64,000 nt of DNA from Sulfitobacter sp. M05 (GCF_029285175.1 NZ_JABEDH010000002.1:62001-126000), one strand, 5' to 3'; shown: positions 1 through 8,712, counted from the first letter of the stretch. Translations and numbers: made by a program. Notes: generated by a model from the letters alone, not told the origin.

Positions 1-2
1 CG

Positions 3-416
3 ATCTTCAAGGATTTGAAAAAGGTGCTGGATAAACATGTCAAAGCCTTCGCCAAAGATCTGGCCTTTGACCTTGGCGAGCGGAAACTGAAACTCGACAG
101 CCTGTGGATCAACATCCTGCCCGAGGGCGGCATTCACACTGCACACATCCACCCGCATTCCGTGATCTCGGGCACCACCTATGTGACCATGCCCGAAGGC
201 GCGAGCGCGATCAAATTCGAAGACCCGCGTCTGGCGATGATGATGGCCTCACCGGGGCGCGTGAAGGATGCACCAGAGGAGTTGCGGCAGTTCATTTATG
301 TCGCGCCCGAGGTGGGGGATGTGCTGCTCTGGGAAAGCTGGCTGCGCCACGAGGTCCCGATGAATATGGTCGAGGAGGATCGGGTTTCGGTGAGTTTTAA
401 CTATGGGTGGACTTGA
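3..416 (+). CDS. Putative 2OG-Fe(II) oxygenase, TIGR02466-like (5' partial)
   Basis: The reading frame is open from base 3, so the start lies left of the window and only the C-terminal part is seen. The visible part has an HxH pair followed by a beta-rich stretch (HIHPHSVISGTTYV), a later histidine in WLRHEVPMN and a closing RVSVSFNY. This is the double-stranded beta-helix layout of putative 2-oxoglutarate/Fe(II) oxygenases of the TIGR02466 type: two His for iron early, one His and one Arg late. Substrate is unknown for this family. It ends about 55 bases before ccdA and runs in the same direction, opposite to the ribosomal genes. Family assignment is from motif memory. Confidence 0.7.
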   Translation: MFKDLKKVLDKHVKAFAKDLAFDLGERKLKLDSLWINILPEGGIHTAHIHPHSVISGTTYVTMPEGASAIKFEDPRLAMMMASPGRVKDAPEELRQFIYVAPEVGDVLLWESWLRHEVPMNMVEEDRVSVSFNYGWT

Positions 417-420
417 TCCA

Positions 421-450
421 CACTATAGTGGCGGTATGTTTATGCGGTAT
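421..450 (+). promoter_or_regulatory. Candidate ccdAB operator/promoter
   Basis: Just upstream of ccdA there is a perfect 10-base palindrome CACTATAGTG (421-430) followed by two direct copies of GCGGTAT at 431-437 and 444-450. CcdA-type antitoxins are known to repress their own promoter through repeated operator sites, so this is a reasonable operator candidate. It is a visual match only. Confidence 0.35.
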
Positions 451-470
451 ATCTCATAAGGCAAACCTTA

Positions 471-725
471 ATGACGACCGTTACAAAACGCAAAACGTCC
501 CTTACCTTGAACGCCAGTACATTGGACGCCGCGCGTGAGTTTGGGGTGAATGTCTCCGCAGTGGCGGACAAGGCGCTTGAACAGGCTGTTGCCGCTGCCC
601 GCCAACAGAGATGGCTAGACGAAAACGCCGATGCCTTCGCGGCACAAGCGGAATGGCACGAGGCGAACGGGCACCCACTTGCAGATATTATGATGGGTCC
701 GGCAGGTGAGACTTGGAAGGCCTGA
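471..725 (+). CDS. ccdA: CcdA-family antitoxin
   Basis: This 84-residue protein fits the CcdA antitoxin family: a short basic N-terminal DNA-binding (ribbon-helix-helix) half with the segment KTSLTLNASTLDAAREFG, then a helical C-terminal half (RQQRWLDENADAFAAQAEW) that in the family wraps around CcdB. In plasmid F, CcdA neutralises CcdB and represses the operon. The stop codon overlaps the start region of ccdB, the usual antitoxin-first coupled order. It lies between an oxygenase-like gene and the minus-strand ribosomal operon. Confidence 0.85.
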   Translation: MTTVTKRKTSLTLNASTLDAAREFGVNVSAVADKALEQAVAAARQQRWLDENADAFAAQAEWHEANGHPLADIMMGPAGETWKA

Positions 726-1003
726 AACGTTTCGACATCGTGGCCTATGGCGATGTGTTGATGGTGGTGGTGGAAAGCGACCTTCTGCCGCCTGATCCGG
801 CGGTTGTGGTGATCCCCTTGTTGGTTGGCTACCCTGCCGTTCCGTTTCTCAATCCAGTGATCCGGCATGAAGGTGGTGAATATGTGCTGGCGACGCGGCT
901 GATTGCAGCTGTTCGGCGATCTGGATTGCGGCAGGTTGGGAGTGCAGAGGGTCAAGGTGATGAAATTACGCGGGCGGTGGATGTATTGATGGGTGGGGTT
1001 TGA
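713..1003 (+). CDS. ccdB: CcdB-family toxin (gyrase inhibitor)
   Basis: A 96-residue protein matching CcdB in length (about 100) and in its pattern of hydrophobic strands: FDIVAYGDVLMVVVESDLL, VVVIPLL, a central NPVI segment, and a C-terminal amphipathic helix DEITRAVDVLMGGV. Family members poison DNA gyrase through the C-terminal residues; the E. coli protein ends in WGI, this one in GGV, so loss of the critical Trp may weaken gyrase poisoning. The best start is TTG at 713, inside the end of ccdA (13-base overlap), giving translational coupling. The stop overlaps the start region of the next gene. Confidence 0.8.
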   Translation: MEGLKRFDIVAYGDVLMVVVESDLLPPDPAVVVIPLLVGYPAVPFLNPVIRHEGGEYVLATRLIAAVRRSGLRQVGSAEGQGDEITRAVDVLMGGV

Positions 1004-1005
1004 AC

Positions 1006-1494
1006 ATGCCTATTGCAGTAGTTGTTGATTGGTATGGCCCTTACAAGACCTACGCTGAATTGCGTGTGGGTGCTCGCGATTGGGAGAAAGGCTCCAAGGT
1101 TCTGTATATGGGATTGGAGAAGAGAGATGATGGAACAAATATGGCAAATGTCCGGTACATCGGTCTTTCTACGAATCCATCAACACGGCTTCAAAATCAC
1201 ACGAAATTAAGAGACCCGTCACTCAGCGCCTACTATATTGGTGAGATTTCCACTGCTGGAATTCCCGGAAAGAGGAAACGACAAATTGCACCAGACCTTG
1301 ATGCGGCCGAAGGCGCTTTAATTGCTTTGGTTCAGCCTGACCTGAACACCAATCGGAAAAAGCCTCCTAATGACTGTGTTGTTGTTTACTCAAGATTTTT
1401 CGCCAAGCAAGACCCTTGGGAACCAGAAAGAACCCCTGTCTGGTTCCCGCCCCTCGTCGCTTACAACTCATGGAGTGGCGAATGGACCAAATAG
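1006..1494 (+). CDS. GIY-YIG-like nuclease-fold protein coupled to ccdAB
   Basis: A 162-residue protein; ATG at 1006 follows the ccdB stop by two bases (a TTG at 1000 is possible but less likely). Features resembling a GIY-YIG fold: LYMG at about 33-36 in place of GIY, RYIGLSTNPSTRLQNH at 50-65 (YIG followed by the family Arg and His), Glu102 in AEGALIALVQPDLN, where the fold places its metal-binding Glu and a following Pro-x-x-Asn. It has no other recognisable domain. Codon use looks more AT-rich than the neighbours, suggesting transfer. Function is unknown; it could be an active nuclease, or a partner of the toxin-antitoxin pair. A minus-strand terminator follows directly. Confidence 0.6.
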   Translation: MPIAVVVDWYGPYKTYAELRVGARDWEKGSKVLYMGLEKRDDGTNMANVRYIGLSTNPSTRLQNHTKLRDPSLSAYYIGEISTAGIPGKRKRQIAPDLDAAEGALIALVQPDLNTNRKKPPNDCVVVYSRFFAKQDPWEPERTPVWFPPLVAYNSWSGEWTK

Positions 1495-1522
1495 AAAACC
1501 CCCGCTGATCACTCAGCAGGGG
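1488..1522 (-). terminator. Rho-independent terminator after rplP
   Basis: Read on the minus strand, a stem CCCCTGCTGA / TCAGCGGGGG with a 4-base loop is followed by TTTTCTATTT. It lies about 90 bases past the rplP stop and would end the ribosomal transcript before it enters the toxin-antitoxin genes from the far side. Confidence 0.75.
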
Positions 1523-1585
1523 CTCTCAAACTCACCGGTGTCGGAACGGGCATCCCCAAGAAGATACCCTGCCTCCGGCGCGCCA

Positions 1586-1605
1586 GACCCCGCCTGGGCG
1601 GGGTC
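1586..1605. repeat. GC-rich 9-base inverted repeat after rplP
   Basis: GACCCCGCC and GGCGGGGTC are separated by two bases, 8 bases past the rplP stop. There is no T tract on either strand, so it may stabilise the 3' end of the mRNA rather than terminate. Confidence 0.6.
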
Positions 1606-1612
1606 GACGGGA

Positions 1613-2026
1613 TTACCAGTCTTCGCGTACCACGACCCGTGTCTTGATCGGCAGCTTCATCGCTGCCAGACGCAGGGCTTCGCGTGCGATATCGTCGTTC
1701 ACGCCGTCGATTTCGAACATCACGCGGCCAGGTTTGACCTTGCATGCCCAAAAGTCCACGGAACCTTTACCTTTACCCATCCGTACTTCGACAGGCTTGG
1801 AGGTAACAGGCACATCTGGAAAGATACGGATCCAGACACGGCCCTGACGTTTCATGTGACGCGTCATGGCACGACGTGCAGCTTCGATCTGACGTGCGGT
1901 TACCCGCTCGGGCTCCAAGGCTTTCAGACCATAGGTGCCGAAGTTCAGGTCAGACCCGCCCTTCGCCAGACCTTTGATCGAGCCTTTGAACTGCTTGCGG
2001 AATTTCGTCCGTTTTGGCTGTAGCAT
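1613..2026 (-). CDS. rplP: 50S ribosomal protein L16
   Basis: The 137-residue product begins [15 protein letters not shown] and carries the typical L16 segments, at the normal length for the family. L16 binds 23S rRNA near the A site and peptidyl-transferase region. Its AAGGAG ribosome-binding site overlaps the rpsC stop codon, so the two are translated as neighbours in one mRNA. It is the last gene of this block: instead of rpmC (L29), a hairpin and a terminator follow and then plus-strand non-ribosomal genes. Confidence 0.98.
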   Translation of the reverse strand: MLQPKRTKFRKQFKGSIKGLAKGGSDLNFGTYGLKALEPERVTARQIEAARRAMTRHMKRQGRVWIRIFPDVPVTSKPVEVRMGKGKGSVDFWACKVKPGRVMFEIDGVNDDIAREALRLAAMKLPIKTRVVVREDW

Positions 2027-2037
2027 CTATCTACTCC

Positions 2038-2745
2038 TTAACGCCGGCCGCCTGCACCGCGAGGTGCTGGGCCGTCTTGAAGTTCCTGTAACTTACGATC
2101 ATGCGCGGAGGGATCATGTTCCATGATCTCGCCTTTGAAGATCCACGTTTTGATGCCGATGATACCATAGGCAGTCATCGCTTCAACGTGGGCATAATCG
2201 ATGTCGGCGCGCAGTGTGTGCAAAGGTACACGACCCTCGCGATACCATTCGGTACGCGCGATTTCTGCACCACCAAGACGGCCGGCAAGGTTACAACGGA
2301 TGCCCAGGGCACCCATACGCATGGCGTTCTGAACCGCACGCTTCATGGCGCGACGGAAAGAAACCCGGCGCTCCAGCTGCTGTGCAATGCTTTCACCAAC
2401 AAGGGCCGCGTCCAGCTCTGGCTTGCGCACTTCAACGATGTTGAGGTGTACTTCAGAGGCTGTCAGGTTCGCCAGCTTCTTGCGCAGACCTTCGATGTCC
2501 GCACCTTTCTTGCCGATGATGACACCGGGGCGCGCTGTGTGGATCGTGACGCGGCACTTTTTGTGCGGACGCTCGATGATCACACGGGCAACACCGGCCT
2601 GATGACACTCTTTCTTGATGAAGGCACGGATGGCCAGATCTTCCAGCAGAAGATCACCATAGTCCTTCGTGTCAGCGTACCAGCGGCTGTCCCACGTACG
2701 GTTGACCTGCAAACGCATGCCGATCGGGTTTACTTTGTTACCCAT
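2038..2745 (-). CDS. rpsC: 30S ribosomal protein S3
   Basis: The 235-residue product starts [13 protein letters not shown] and has the S3 N-terminal part with the KH RNA-binding domain ([15 protein letters not shown] is its GxxG loop) followed by the conserved S3 C-terminal domain ([10 protein letters not shown]). S3 lies at the mRNA entry channel of the small subunit. Length is normal for alphaproteobacteria. The start ATG overlaps the rplV stop by one base (TAATG), indicating coupling. Confidence 0.98.
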   Translation of the reverse strand: MGNKVNPIGMRLQVNRTWDSRWYADTKDYGDLLLEDLAIRAFIKKECHQAGVARVIIERPHKKCRVTIHTARPGVIIGKKGADIEGLRKKLANLTASEVHLNIVEVRKPELDAALVGESIAQQLERRVSFRRAMKRAVQNAMRMGALGIRCNLAGRLGGAEIARTEWYREGRVPLHTLRADIDYAHVEAMTAYGIIGIKTWIFKGEIMEHDPSAHDRKLQELQDGPAPRGAGGRR

Positions 2746-3125
2746 TATGCTTGCTCCTCAACTTGACGTACGACGATGGTGACTTCGGCAAACGGCTTCA
2801 TGATCTTGCCGAAACGGCCACGCGCCCGAGGGCGGCCACGCTTCAAGGTCATGTTCTTACCGACATAGGCCTCTGCCACGATCAGCTCGTCCACATCCAG
2901 GTTGTGGTTGTTCTCTGCGTTGGCAATTGCGGACTGAAGACATTTCTTCACGTCCTGCGCGATACGCTTTTTCGAGAAAGTCAGATCGGTCAAAGCCCGC
3001 TCTACTTTCTTGCCGCGGATCAGGCCAGCAACGAGGTTCAGTTTCTGCGGCGACGTTTTCAACATGCGCAGTTTTGCACGTGCTTCATTGTCTGCCACGC
3101 GGCGGGGATTTTTATCCTTGCTCAT
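2745..3125 (-). CDS. rplV: 50S ribosomal protein L22
   Basis: A 126-residue L22: the [21 protein letters not shown] segment and the tail [12 protein letters not shown] are the known signatures; the latter forms the loop that reaches into the peptide exit tunnel. It sits three bases downstream of rpsS and overlaps the rpsC start by one base. Confidence 0.98.
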   Translation of the reverse strand: MSKDKNPRRVADNEARAKLRMLKTSPQKLNLVAGLIRGKKVERALTDLTFSKKRIAQDVKKCLQSAIANAENNHNLDVDELIVAEAYVGKNMTLKRGRPRARGRFGKIMKPFAEVTIVVRQVEEQA

Positions 3126-3128
3126 GGC

Positions 3129-3407
3129 TTATTTCCGCTTCGCTTTTTTGTCTGCTGCGTGACCGTAATAGGTGCGAGTCGGGGAGTATTCACCGAACTT
3201 CTGACCGATCATGTCTTCAGAGACGTTTACTGGGATGTGTTTGCGACCGTTATAGACACCGAATGTCAGGCCAACAAACTGAGGCAGGATCGTGGAACGG
3301 CGCGACCAGATTTTGATCACTTCATTCCGACCGCTCTCGCGTGTCGCTTCGGCCTTCTTGAGGACATAAGCGTCAACAAAAGGGCCTTTCCATACTGAAC
3401 GAGACAT
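3129..3407 (-). CDS. rpsS: 30S ribosomal protein S19
   Basis: A 92-residue S19 starting [18 protein letters not shown], with [19 protein letters not shown] and the C-terminal [17 protein letters not shown]. It binds the head of 16S rRNA with S13. It lies three bases after rplB and four bases before rplV in the same operon, in the standard order. Confidence 0.98.
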   Translation of the reverse strand: MSRSVWKGPFVDAYVLKKAEATRESGRNEVIKIWSRRSTILPQFVGLTFGVYNGRKHIPVNVSEDMIGQKFGEYSPTRTYYGHAADKKAKRK

Positions 3408-3410
3408 AAA

Positions 3411-4253
3411 TTAGCGTCCCTTCTTCTTGGCGTGGCGCGATCTGATGATCAGATTGCTTGACGCTTTTTTCTTGTTCCGGGTTTTTGCACCCTTAGTCGG
3501 CTTGCCCCAAGGCGTAACCGGATGACGACCACCAGAGGTCCGGCCTTCACCACCACCGTGTGGGTGATCGATCGGGTTCATGACAACACCACGTACAGAA
3601 GGACGGATGCCCTTGTGACGCATGCGGCCCGCTTTACCGTAGTTCTGGTTGGAGTTGTCGGGGTTTGACACGGCACCAACGGTGGCCATGCATTCCTGAC
3701 GTACCAGACGCAGTTCGCCGGAAGACAAACGGATCTGGGCGTAACCACCGTCACGACCAACAAACTGGGCGTAGGTACCGGCGGCACGGGCGATCTGACC
3801 GCCTTTGCCTGGCTTCATCTCGATGTTGTGGATGATTGTACCGATAGGCATACCACTGAAGGGCATTGCGTTACCGGGCTTGATGTCAGCCTTGGCCGAT
3901 GCAATCACCTTGTCGCCAACTGCCAGACGCTGAGGGGCAAGGATATAAGCCTGCTCGCCATCTTCGTACTGGATCAGGGCAATAAATGCTGTCCGGTTCG
4001 GGTCATATTCGATCCGAGCGACGACAGCGGACATGTCCAGCTTGTTGCGCTTGAAATCTACGATACGGTAGAGGCGCTTTGCACCACCACCTTTGCGACG
4101 CATTGTGATCCGTCCGGTGTTGTTCCGTCCGCCATTCTTGGTCAAACCCTCAGTGAGGGCCTTGACCGGGCGGCCTTTCCAAAGCTCCGAACGGTCGATC
4201 AGTACCAGTCCACGCTGGCCTGGCGTCGTCGGTTTGTACGACTTGAGTGCCAT
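3411..4253 (-). CDS. rplB: 50S ribosomal protein L2
   Basis: A 280-residue L2 starting [15 protein letters not shown], with the family signature [20 protein letters not shown] near the C terminus. L2 is needed for subunit joining and peptidyl transfer. The frame stays open for 64 codons upstream, but the extension has no L2 similarity, so ATG at 4253 is the start. It is the first gene of the block; rplW (L23), which normally precedes rplB, is not upstream here. The 250-base leader contains two hairpins. Confidence 0.98.
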   Translation of the reverse strand: MALKSYKPTTPGQRGLVLIDRSELWKGRPVKALTEGLTKNGGRNNTGRITMRRKGGGAKRLYRIVDFKRNKLDMSAVVARIEYDPNRTAFIALIQYEDGEQAYILAPQRLAVGDKVIASAKADIKPGNAMPFSGMPIGTIIHNIEMKPGKGGQIARAAGTYAQFVGRDGGYAQIRLSSGELRLVRQECMATVGAVSNPDNSNQNYGKAGRMRHKGIRPSVRGVVMNPIDHPHGGGEGRTSGGRHPVTPWGKPTKGAKTRNKKKASSNLIIRSRHAKKKGR

Positions 4254-4407
4254 GTTCTCTGTCTTCCGTTTAGCTGCGCGGCAGATCTGCCCGTTACCGG
4301 AACAATACCTGCCGATGGTTATAGGGCCCCGAAGGTCCCCGATGGATGTGGTGCAACGGGAAATCCCCGCTCTACCGATCTGCCACAAGGTGGAACCAGT
4401 CCCGCAA

Positions 4408-4442
4408 TGCGACAAAAGACAAGCCCCAGACGAATCTGGGGC
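4408..4442 (-). terminator. UUCG-loop terminator (or leader attenuator) upstream of rplB
   Basis: On the minus strand an 8-base perfect stem GCCCCAGA / TCTGGGGC closes a TTCG tetraloop and is followed by TTGTCTTTTGTC. It lies between the NDUFS4-like gene and rplB. It most likely ends the upstream transcript, which implies rplB has its own promoter downstream; an attenuator in the rplB leader is the alternative. Confidence 0.7.
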
Positions 4443-4483
4443 CATGCCGATAGGGTCGTTTAGGGGCTGACGTTCATGGGGTC

Positions 4484-4501
4484 AAGGGGGCGTGCCCCCT
4501 T
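4484..4501. repeat. Perfect hairpin after the NDUFS4-like gene
   Basis: AAGGGGGC and GCCCCCTT form a perfect 8-base inverted repeat with a two-base spacer, 8 bases past the NDUFS4-like stop. No T tract follows on the minus strand, so it may act together with the terminator further on. Confidence 0.55.
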
Positions 4502-4508
4502 AATGCTG

Positions 4509-4820
4509 TTAGTGCGTCCAGGCCCCGCGCCGTCCGGTGGCAAAGTTCTCGCCATAGCCGCCGGGGCGGATGTTAGGTTTGCGCTTGTTGGGCTCTTGCA
4601 CCTGCGCGTCGATGCCATGTTCACGGGCGTATTCGACTGCGGCTTCCTTGGTATCAAACTGCAATGTCACCTGTGACTGGGTATCCGAAGAAGATGTCCA
4701 CCCCATCAACGGGTCAACGGCACGAGCCTCACTGGGGGCGAACTCCAAAACCCAATGGTTGGTCTTGGCTGTTCCCGAAGACATCGCCGTCCGGGCAGGT
4801 TGGAAAATACGTGCGCGCAT
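4509..4820 (-). CDS. NDUFS4-like complex I accessory subunit
   Basis: With ATG at 4820 the product is 103 residues and begins [18 protein letters not shown]. The segments [24 protein letters not shown] and the C-terminal [14 protein letters not shown] belong to the ETC complex I subunit family, homologous to mitochondrial NDUFS4 (18 kDa), which stabilises the NADH-binding module of complex I. Alphaproteobacteria carry this subunit, often apart from the nuo operon, as here. ATG at 4859 (116 residues) is an alternative start. Confidence 0.88.
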   Translation of the reverse strand: MRARIFQPARTAMSSGTAKTNHWVLEFAPSEARAVDPLMGWTSSSDTQSQVTLQFDTKEAAVEYAREHGIDAQVQEPNKRKPNIRPGGYGENFATGRRGAWTH

Positions 4821-4910
4821 GGGGGCCTCATTGCTTTTGCTCGACGTCTTATCGGGCATCTGCCCCCTCAAAGCAAGGGCAGCCGCGCAACGTGGCGAAA
4901 GGAAAGCTTG

Positions 4911-4933
4911 TTATTGCTGCGTCGCAGCAATAA
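4911..4933. repeat. Perfect 10-base inverted repeat in an intergenic region
   Basis: TTATTGCTGC and GCAGCAATAA are separated by GTC. It lies between the divergent NDUFS4-like gene and the small plus-strand gene starting at 4962. It could be an operator or a small hairpin; no T tract follows. Confidence 0.6.
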
Positions 4934-4961
4934 CTTTGGTATACCAACATGGAGTTCCCCG

Positions 4962-5246
4962 ATGTTTCCCAGTGATTTGTTTTCCCTCCAGCTCAAGCTG
5001 ACCACCCTCATGGCCGAGACCCAAACTGTCATGGCCCTGCGCCTGATGGGAATGAGCGGCGCGATCCCGGCAAAACGCGGCGAAAACCAACGGATGGTTG
5101 ACGAAAAAGGGCCCGCAATGGCCAAGGCGTTTGCCGCTGCAAACAAAGCAATGCTGGAAGGCCGCCGTCCCGACCAGATCATGACCGCCGCCATTGCCCC
5201 CGTCAGCCGCCGCGTCACATCAAACCGCAAACGCCTGATGAAATAG
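4962..5246 (+). CDS. Small Ala-rich helical protein (antifreeze-like label in relatives)
   Basis: A 94-residue product preceded by GGAG at a normal distance. It has a hydrophobic N-terminal stretch ([19 protein letters not shown]) and an Ala/Met-rich helical middle with basic C terminus ([13 protein letters not shown]). Similar small Roseobacter proteins are often labelled antifreeze proteins only because of alanine richness; no such function should be assumed. It lies alone between the complex I subunit gene and uvrB, with a 10-base palindrome just upstream. Function unknown. Confidence 0.65.
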   Translation: MFPSDLFSLQLKLTTLMAETQTVMALRLMGMSGAIPAKRGENQRMVDEKGPAMAKAFAAANKAMLEGRRPDQIMTAAIAPVSRRVTSNRKRLMK

Positions 5247-5346
5247 ACCCTCCTGCCAGTTTCTGACAGCAAAGCGGGCTTGCGGACTTGAACCACCGGC
5301 GAAAAAGGTCACCTTGGTGGGCAACACATCTTCAGGACCTCACCCT

Positions 5347-7551
5347 ATGCCTTATGCCCATAACGACAGTTCCGAAACGATGCCAATGATGGCTGCGGCG
5401 GCACCGGATGTGCGCAATCGTGACAAACTAGAGGGCGGCAAGGCCTTTGTCCTGCATACAGAGTTCGAACCCGCCGGCGACCAACCCACCGCGATCAAGG
5501 AACTGAGCCAGGGTGTGCGCGACGGCGACCGCGATCAGGTGCTGCTGGGGGCAACGGGCACCGGCAAAACCTTCACCATCGCCAAGGTGATCGAGGAAAC
5601 CCAACGTCCCGCCATCATCCTCGCGCCAAACAAAACACTTGCCGCACAGCTTTATGGGGAGTTCAAAGGTTTCTTTCCAGACAATGCCGTCGAGTATTTC
5701 GTCAGCTTCTACGACTACTACCAACCCGAAGCCTATGTTGCTCGGTCCGATACCTTCATCGAGAAGGAGTCGCAGATCAACGAACAGATCGACCGAATGC
5801 GCCACTCCGCCACCCGCGCCCTGCTGGAACGGGACGATGTGATCATCGTCGCCTCGGTCTCCTGTATCTACGGTATCGGCTCGGTTGAAACCTATGGCGC
5901 GATGACCCAAGACCTTAAGGCCGGCGGGACCTATGACCAGCGGCAGGTGATTGCCGACCTGGTGGCCCAGCAGTACAAGCGCAACGATGCCGCCTTTGTG
6001 CGTGGCTCCTTCCGGGTGCGCGGCGACAGCCTTGAGATTTTTCCGGCCCACCTTGATGACCGCGCTTGGCGATTGTCGTTCTTTGGCGAAGAACTGGAGA
6101 GCATCACGGAATTCGACCCGCTGACCGGGGAAAAAACCGATACATTCGAACAGATCAGAGTCTATGCCAATAGCCACTATGTGACGCCGAAGCCCGCCAT
6201 GTCACAGGCCCTTGTTGGCATCAAGAAAGAGCTGCGTATGCGGTTGGATCAGCTGGTTGGTGACGGTAAATTGCTGGAAGCCCAGCGGCTTGAACAACGC
6301 ACGAACTTTGATCTCGAAATGCTCGAAGCCACCGGTGTGTGTAACGGCATCGAAAACTATTCCCGCTACCTGACGGGCCGCGCCCCCGGCGAGCCACCCC
6401 CCACCCTGTTTGAATTCATTCCCGACAACGCCATTGTCTTTGCTGATGAATCCCATGTCTCGGTGCCGCAAATCGGCGGCATGTACAAAGGCGACTATCG
6501 GCGCAAGTTCACATTAGCCGAACACGGGTTCCGCCTGCCCTCCTGTATGGACAACCGCCCGCTCAAGTTCGAGGAATGGGACGCCATGCGCCCGCAGTCG
6601 GTGTTCGTTTCCGCCACCCCCGCTGCGTGGGAGATCGAACAATCCGGCGGTGTCTTTACCGAACAGATCATTCGCCCCACCGGCCTGATTGATCCAAAGA
6701 TCGAAATCCGTCCGGTCGAAATGCAGGTTGATGATCTGCTGGATGAGGTGCGCAAAGTTGCCGCTGACGGCTATCGCACCCTCTGTACCACTTTGACCAA
6801 ACGCATGGCCGAAGACCTCACAGAATATATGCATGAACAGGGCATTCGCGTCCGGTATATGCACAGTGACATCGACACCATCGAACGGATCGAAATCCTG
6901 CGCGACCTGCGCCTTGGGGCCTTTGACGTACTGATCGGGATCAACCTGCTGCGCGAGGGGCTGGACATCCCTGAATGTGGGCTTGTCGCCATTCTGGATG
7001 CCGATAAAGAGGGCTTCTTGCGTTCGGAAACCTCCCTGATCCAGACCATTGGCCGCGCCGCGCGTAACGCCGAAGGTCGGGTAATCATGTACGCCGACCG
7101 CATCACCGGATCGATGGAACGTGCAATTGGCGAGACCGAACGCCGCCGTGCCAAACAAGAGGCCTACAACCTTGAACACGGCATCACGCCGACAACCGTG
7201 AAAAAGAACGTCGATGACATTCTGGCCGGCCTCTACAAGGGCGACGTCGACATGAACCGCGTGACCACCAAGATCGACAACAAGCTGGCCGGCTCTAACA
7301 TGCAGACCGTTTTGGAAGGGCTGCGTACCGATATGCGCAAGGCCGCAGAAAACCTTGAGTTCGAAGAGGCGGCCCGCCTGCGCGACGAGGTAAAGCGGCT
7401 GGAAGCCGTGGATCTGGCGATTGCGGATGATCCCATGGCCCGCCAATACGCGGTGGACAAGGCCGTGGATGACGCCAAAAAAGCTTCCGGTCGCTCCTCC
7501 ATGGGCCGGGGTGGCATGCGTGGCGGGGTGAAACGCCGAAAGGGCCGGTAG
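5347..7551 (+). CDS. uvrB: Excinuclease ABC subunit B
   Basis: A 734-residue UvrB, the damage-verifying helicase of nucleotide excision repair that works with UvrA and UvrC. Walker A GATGTGKT is at 68-75; the beta-hairpin region ([13 protein letters not shown]), helicase motifs ([22 protein letters not shown]) and the C-terminal UVR motif that contacts UvrC are all present. It is longer than the E. coli protein (673) because of an N-terminal extension and a Gly/Arg-rich tail. ATG at 5347 has an AGGA upstream; GTG at 5314 is possible. Transcribed singly. Confidence 0.97.
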   Translation: MPYAHNDSSETMPMMAAAAPDVRNRDKLEGGKAFVLHTEFEPAGDQPTAIKELSQGVRDGDRDQVLLGATGTGKTFTIAKVIEETQRPAIILAPNKTLAAQLYGEFKGFFPDNAVEYFVSFYDYYQPEAYVARSDTFIEKESQINEQIDRMRHSATRALLERDDVIIVASVSCIYGIGSVETYGAMTQDLKAGGTYDQRQVIADLVAQQYKRNDAAFVRGSFRVRGDSLEIFPAHLDDRAWRLSFFGEELESITEFDPLTGEKTDTFEQIRVYANSHYVTPKPAMSQALVGIKKELRMRLDQLVGDGKLLEAQRLEQRTNFDLEMLEATGVCNGIENYSRYLTGRAPGEPPPTLFEFIPDNAIVFADESHVSVPQIGGMYKGDYRRKFTLAEHGFRLPSCMDNRPLKFEEWDAMRPQSVFVSATPAAWEIEQSGGVFTEQIIRPTGLIDPKIEIRPVEMQVDDLLDEVRKVAADGYRTLCTTLTKRMAEDLTEYMHEQGIRVRYMHSDIDTIERIEILRDLRLGAFDVLIGINLLREGLDIPECGLVAILDADKEGFLRSETSLIQTIGRAARNAEGRVIMYADRITGSMERAIGETERRRAKQEAYNLEHGITPTTVKKNVDDILAGLYKGDVDMNRVTTKIDNKLAGSNMQTVLEGLRTDMRKAAENLEFEEAARLRDEVKRLEAVDLAIADDPMARQYAVDKAVDDAKKASGRSSMGRGGMRGGVKRRKGR

Positions 7552-7644
7552 CCGATCACCCCAGCCCGCGCCGCAAAAAAGGTTCGGAACCAATTCGTCT
7601 GTTTGGCGTTGACCCTACAACAGAGACACCCAAAGGAGACAAAA

Positions 7645-7833
7645 ATGGAATATGGTATTTTCGGATTGATCATTCTGATCGCTAACATTTACGCGATTTA
7701 TCAGGTTCTTACGTCTGGCGCGTCTGGTCTGGCGAAAATCATCTGGACCGTCGCAATCCTGCTGCTGCCCGTCATTGGCCTGATCATCTGGTTGATCGCC
7801 GGCCCGCGCGGCAACGGTTCGGTCCGCGTCTAA
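7645..7833 (+). CDS. PLD nuclease N-terminal (PLDc_N)-like small membrane protein
   Basis: A 62-residue protein with two membrane helices (about 3-22 and 28-50) and the pattern of PLDc_N proteins: an aromatic/hydrophobic first helix, a W in the second helix (IIWTVAILLLPVIGLIIWLI), and a short GPRG tail. Such domains occur at the N terminus of cardiolipin synthases and as stand-alone small proteins of unknown role in the inner membrane. A strong AAAGGAG site precedes the ATG, and a terminator follows 30 bases after the stop. Confidence 0.75.
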   Translation: MEYGIFGLIILIANIYAIYQVLTSGASGLAKIIWTVAILLLPVIGLIIWLIAGPRGNGSVRV

Positions 7834-7863
7834 CGCCTGACCGGCGTGACACCCCAAGGAACC

Positions 7864-7893
7864 AAAGCCCGGCGCAATCGCGTCGGGCTTTTG
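7864..7893 (+). terminator. Rho-independent terminator
   Basis: AAAGCCCGgCGC and the complementary GCGtCGGGCTTTT, with a short AAT loop, form a stem followed by a T run, directly downstream of the PLDc_N-like gene. Confidence 0.8.
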
Positions 7894-7984
7894 CTTGCGG
7901 TAAAACCGCCACGCGGCTCATCTCAAGAGCTTACGTTAACCTTTTGTTAACAAACAGCCCGCAACCCTGTTGTCAGGAGGCGCA

Positions 7985-8656
7985 ATGAGAGTTCTATTCG
8001 CAGTGTCGTTAATGGTATGGCAATTTCTTGCCAGCAACGCGCAAGCCGGCGCTTGGTTGCGCGAGAAAGGCACGGGTTTCGCTTCGCTCAGCTTCGGGGC
8101 CACTGAATTCTCGGAAACCACAAACGCGCTCTATGTCGAATACGGACTTAGCAATAAAACCACCATTGGCCTTGATATCAGCAGCTTCACCAATGCACAG
8201 AATGTACGTAACGGTTTTGGAAACCTGTTTATCCGCCGAGCCATCGGCCCCACAGACCGGCCCAGCAAATGGGCCTATGAGCTGGGGATTGGCGGGCTCT
8301 GGGGCAATGAACGGCAATTGCCCTCGGTGAAAACCACACTCTCTTGGGGGCGCGGATTTCAACTGCGCGCGCGCGATGGTTGGATCAATATGGACGCCGC
8401 CTATGTCTACGAACCAACCCTAGGCAGCCATATCACCAAATTTGACGCAACTTTGGGCCTGCACTTTGGCGGCATCACCACCGGTCTGTTAGAGGTCACC
8501 CATTCCTCGCAGAATGATGATACCTTTGGCGCGGTTGAACCCTCGGTCCTGATCCGGCCCAAGGACGGTAAATTCAGCATCAAGCTTGGGGCGCAAATCC
8601 CCTTTGACGAAGGGGACAAAGCGGCACTGAAACTCGGGGTTTGGCACAGCTTTTAA
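7985..8656 (+). CDS. Exported outer-membrane-type beta-barrel protein, unknown function
   Basis: A 223-residue protein with a signal peptide (MRVLFAVSLMVWQFLASNAQA) and a mature part of alternating strands (TGFASLSFGATEF, ALYVEYGLSNKTTIGLDI, FNATLGLHFGG-like segments) ending in Phe (LGVWHSF), as is typical of outer-membrane barrels. No family is recognised beyond this. AGGAGG precedes the ATG. It is monocistronic and convergent with the beta-helix gene. Confidence 0.65.
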   Translation: MRVLFAVSLMVWQFLASNAQAGAWLREKGTGFASLSFGATEFSETTNALYVEYGLSNKTTIGLDISSFTNAQNVRNGFGNLFIRRAIGPTDRPSKWAYELGIGGLWGNERQLPSVKTTLSWGRGFQLRARDGWINMDAAYVYEPTLGSHITKFDATLGLHFGGITTGLLEVTHSSQNDDTFGAVEPSVLIRPKDGKFSIKLGAQIPFDEGDKAALKLGVWHSF

Positions 8657-8674
8657 CGCCAAACGCCCAAGCAA

Positions 8675-8702
8675 AGGTCCCGCTCCGAGGCGCGGGAACT
8701 TC
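8675..8702. terminator. Weak bidirectional terminator hairpin
   Basis: TCCCGC and GCGGGA pair around a short spacer between two convergent genes. T-rich bases follow only weakly on each side. Confidence 0.4.
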
Positions 8703-8712
8703 CAAATGCGCT

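Noticed and set aside
4313-4400. Minus-strand sequence with a D-arm-like GATCGGTAGAGC, resembling a tRNA
   Set aside because: No proper anticodon arm or GGTTCGAATCC-type T arm follows, and acceptor ends do not pair; treated as part of the rplB leader.
4254-4445. 64-codon N-terminal extension of rplB
   Set aside because: L2 starts at [15 protein letters not shown]; the extension covers two hairpins and has no family similarity.
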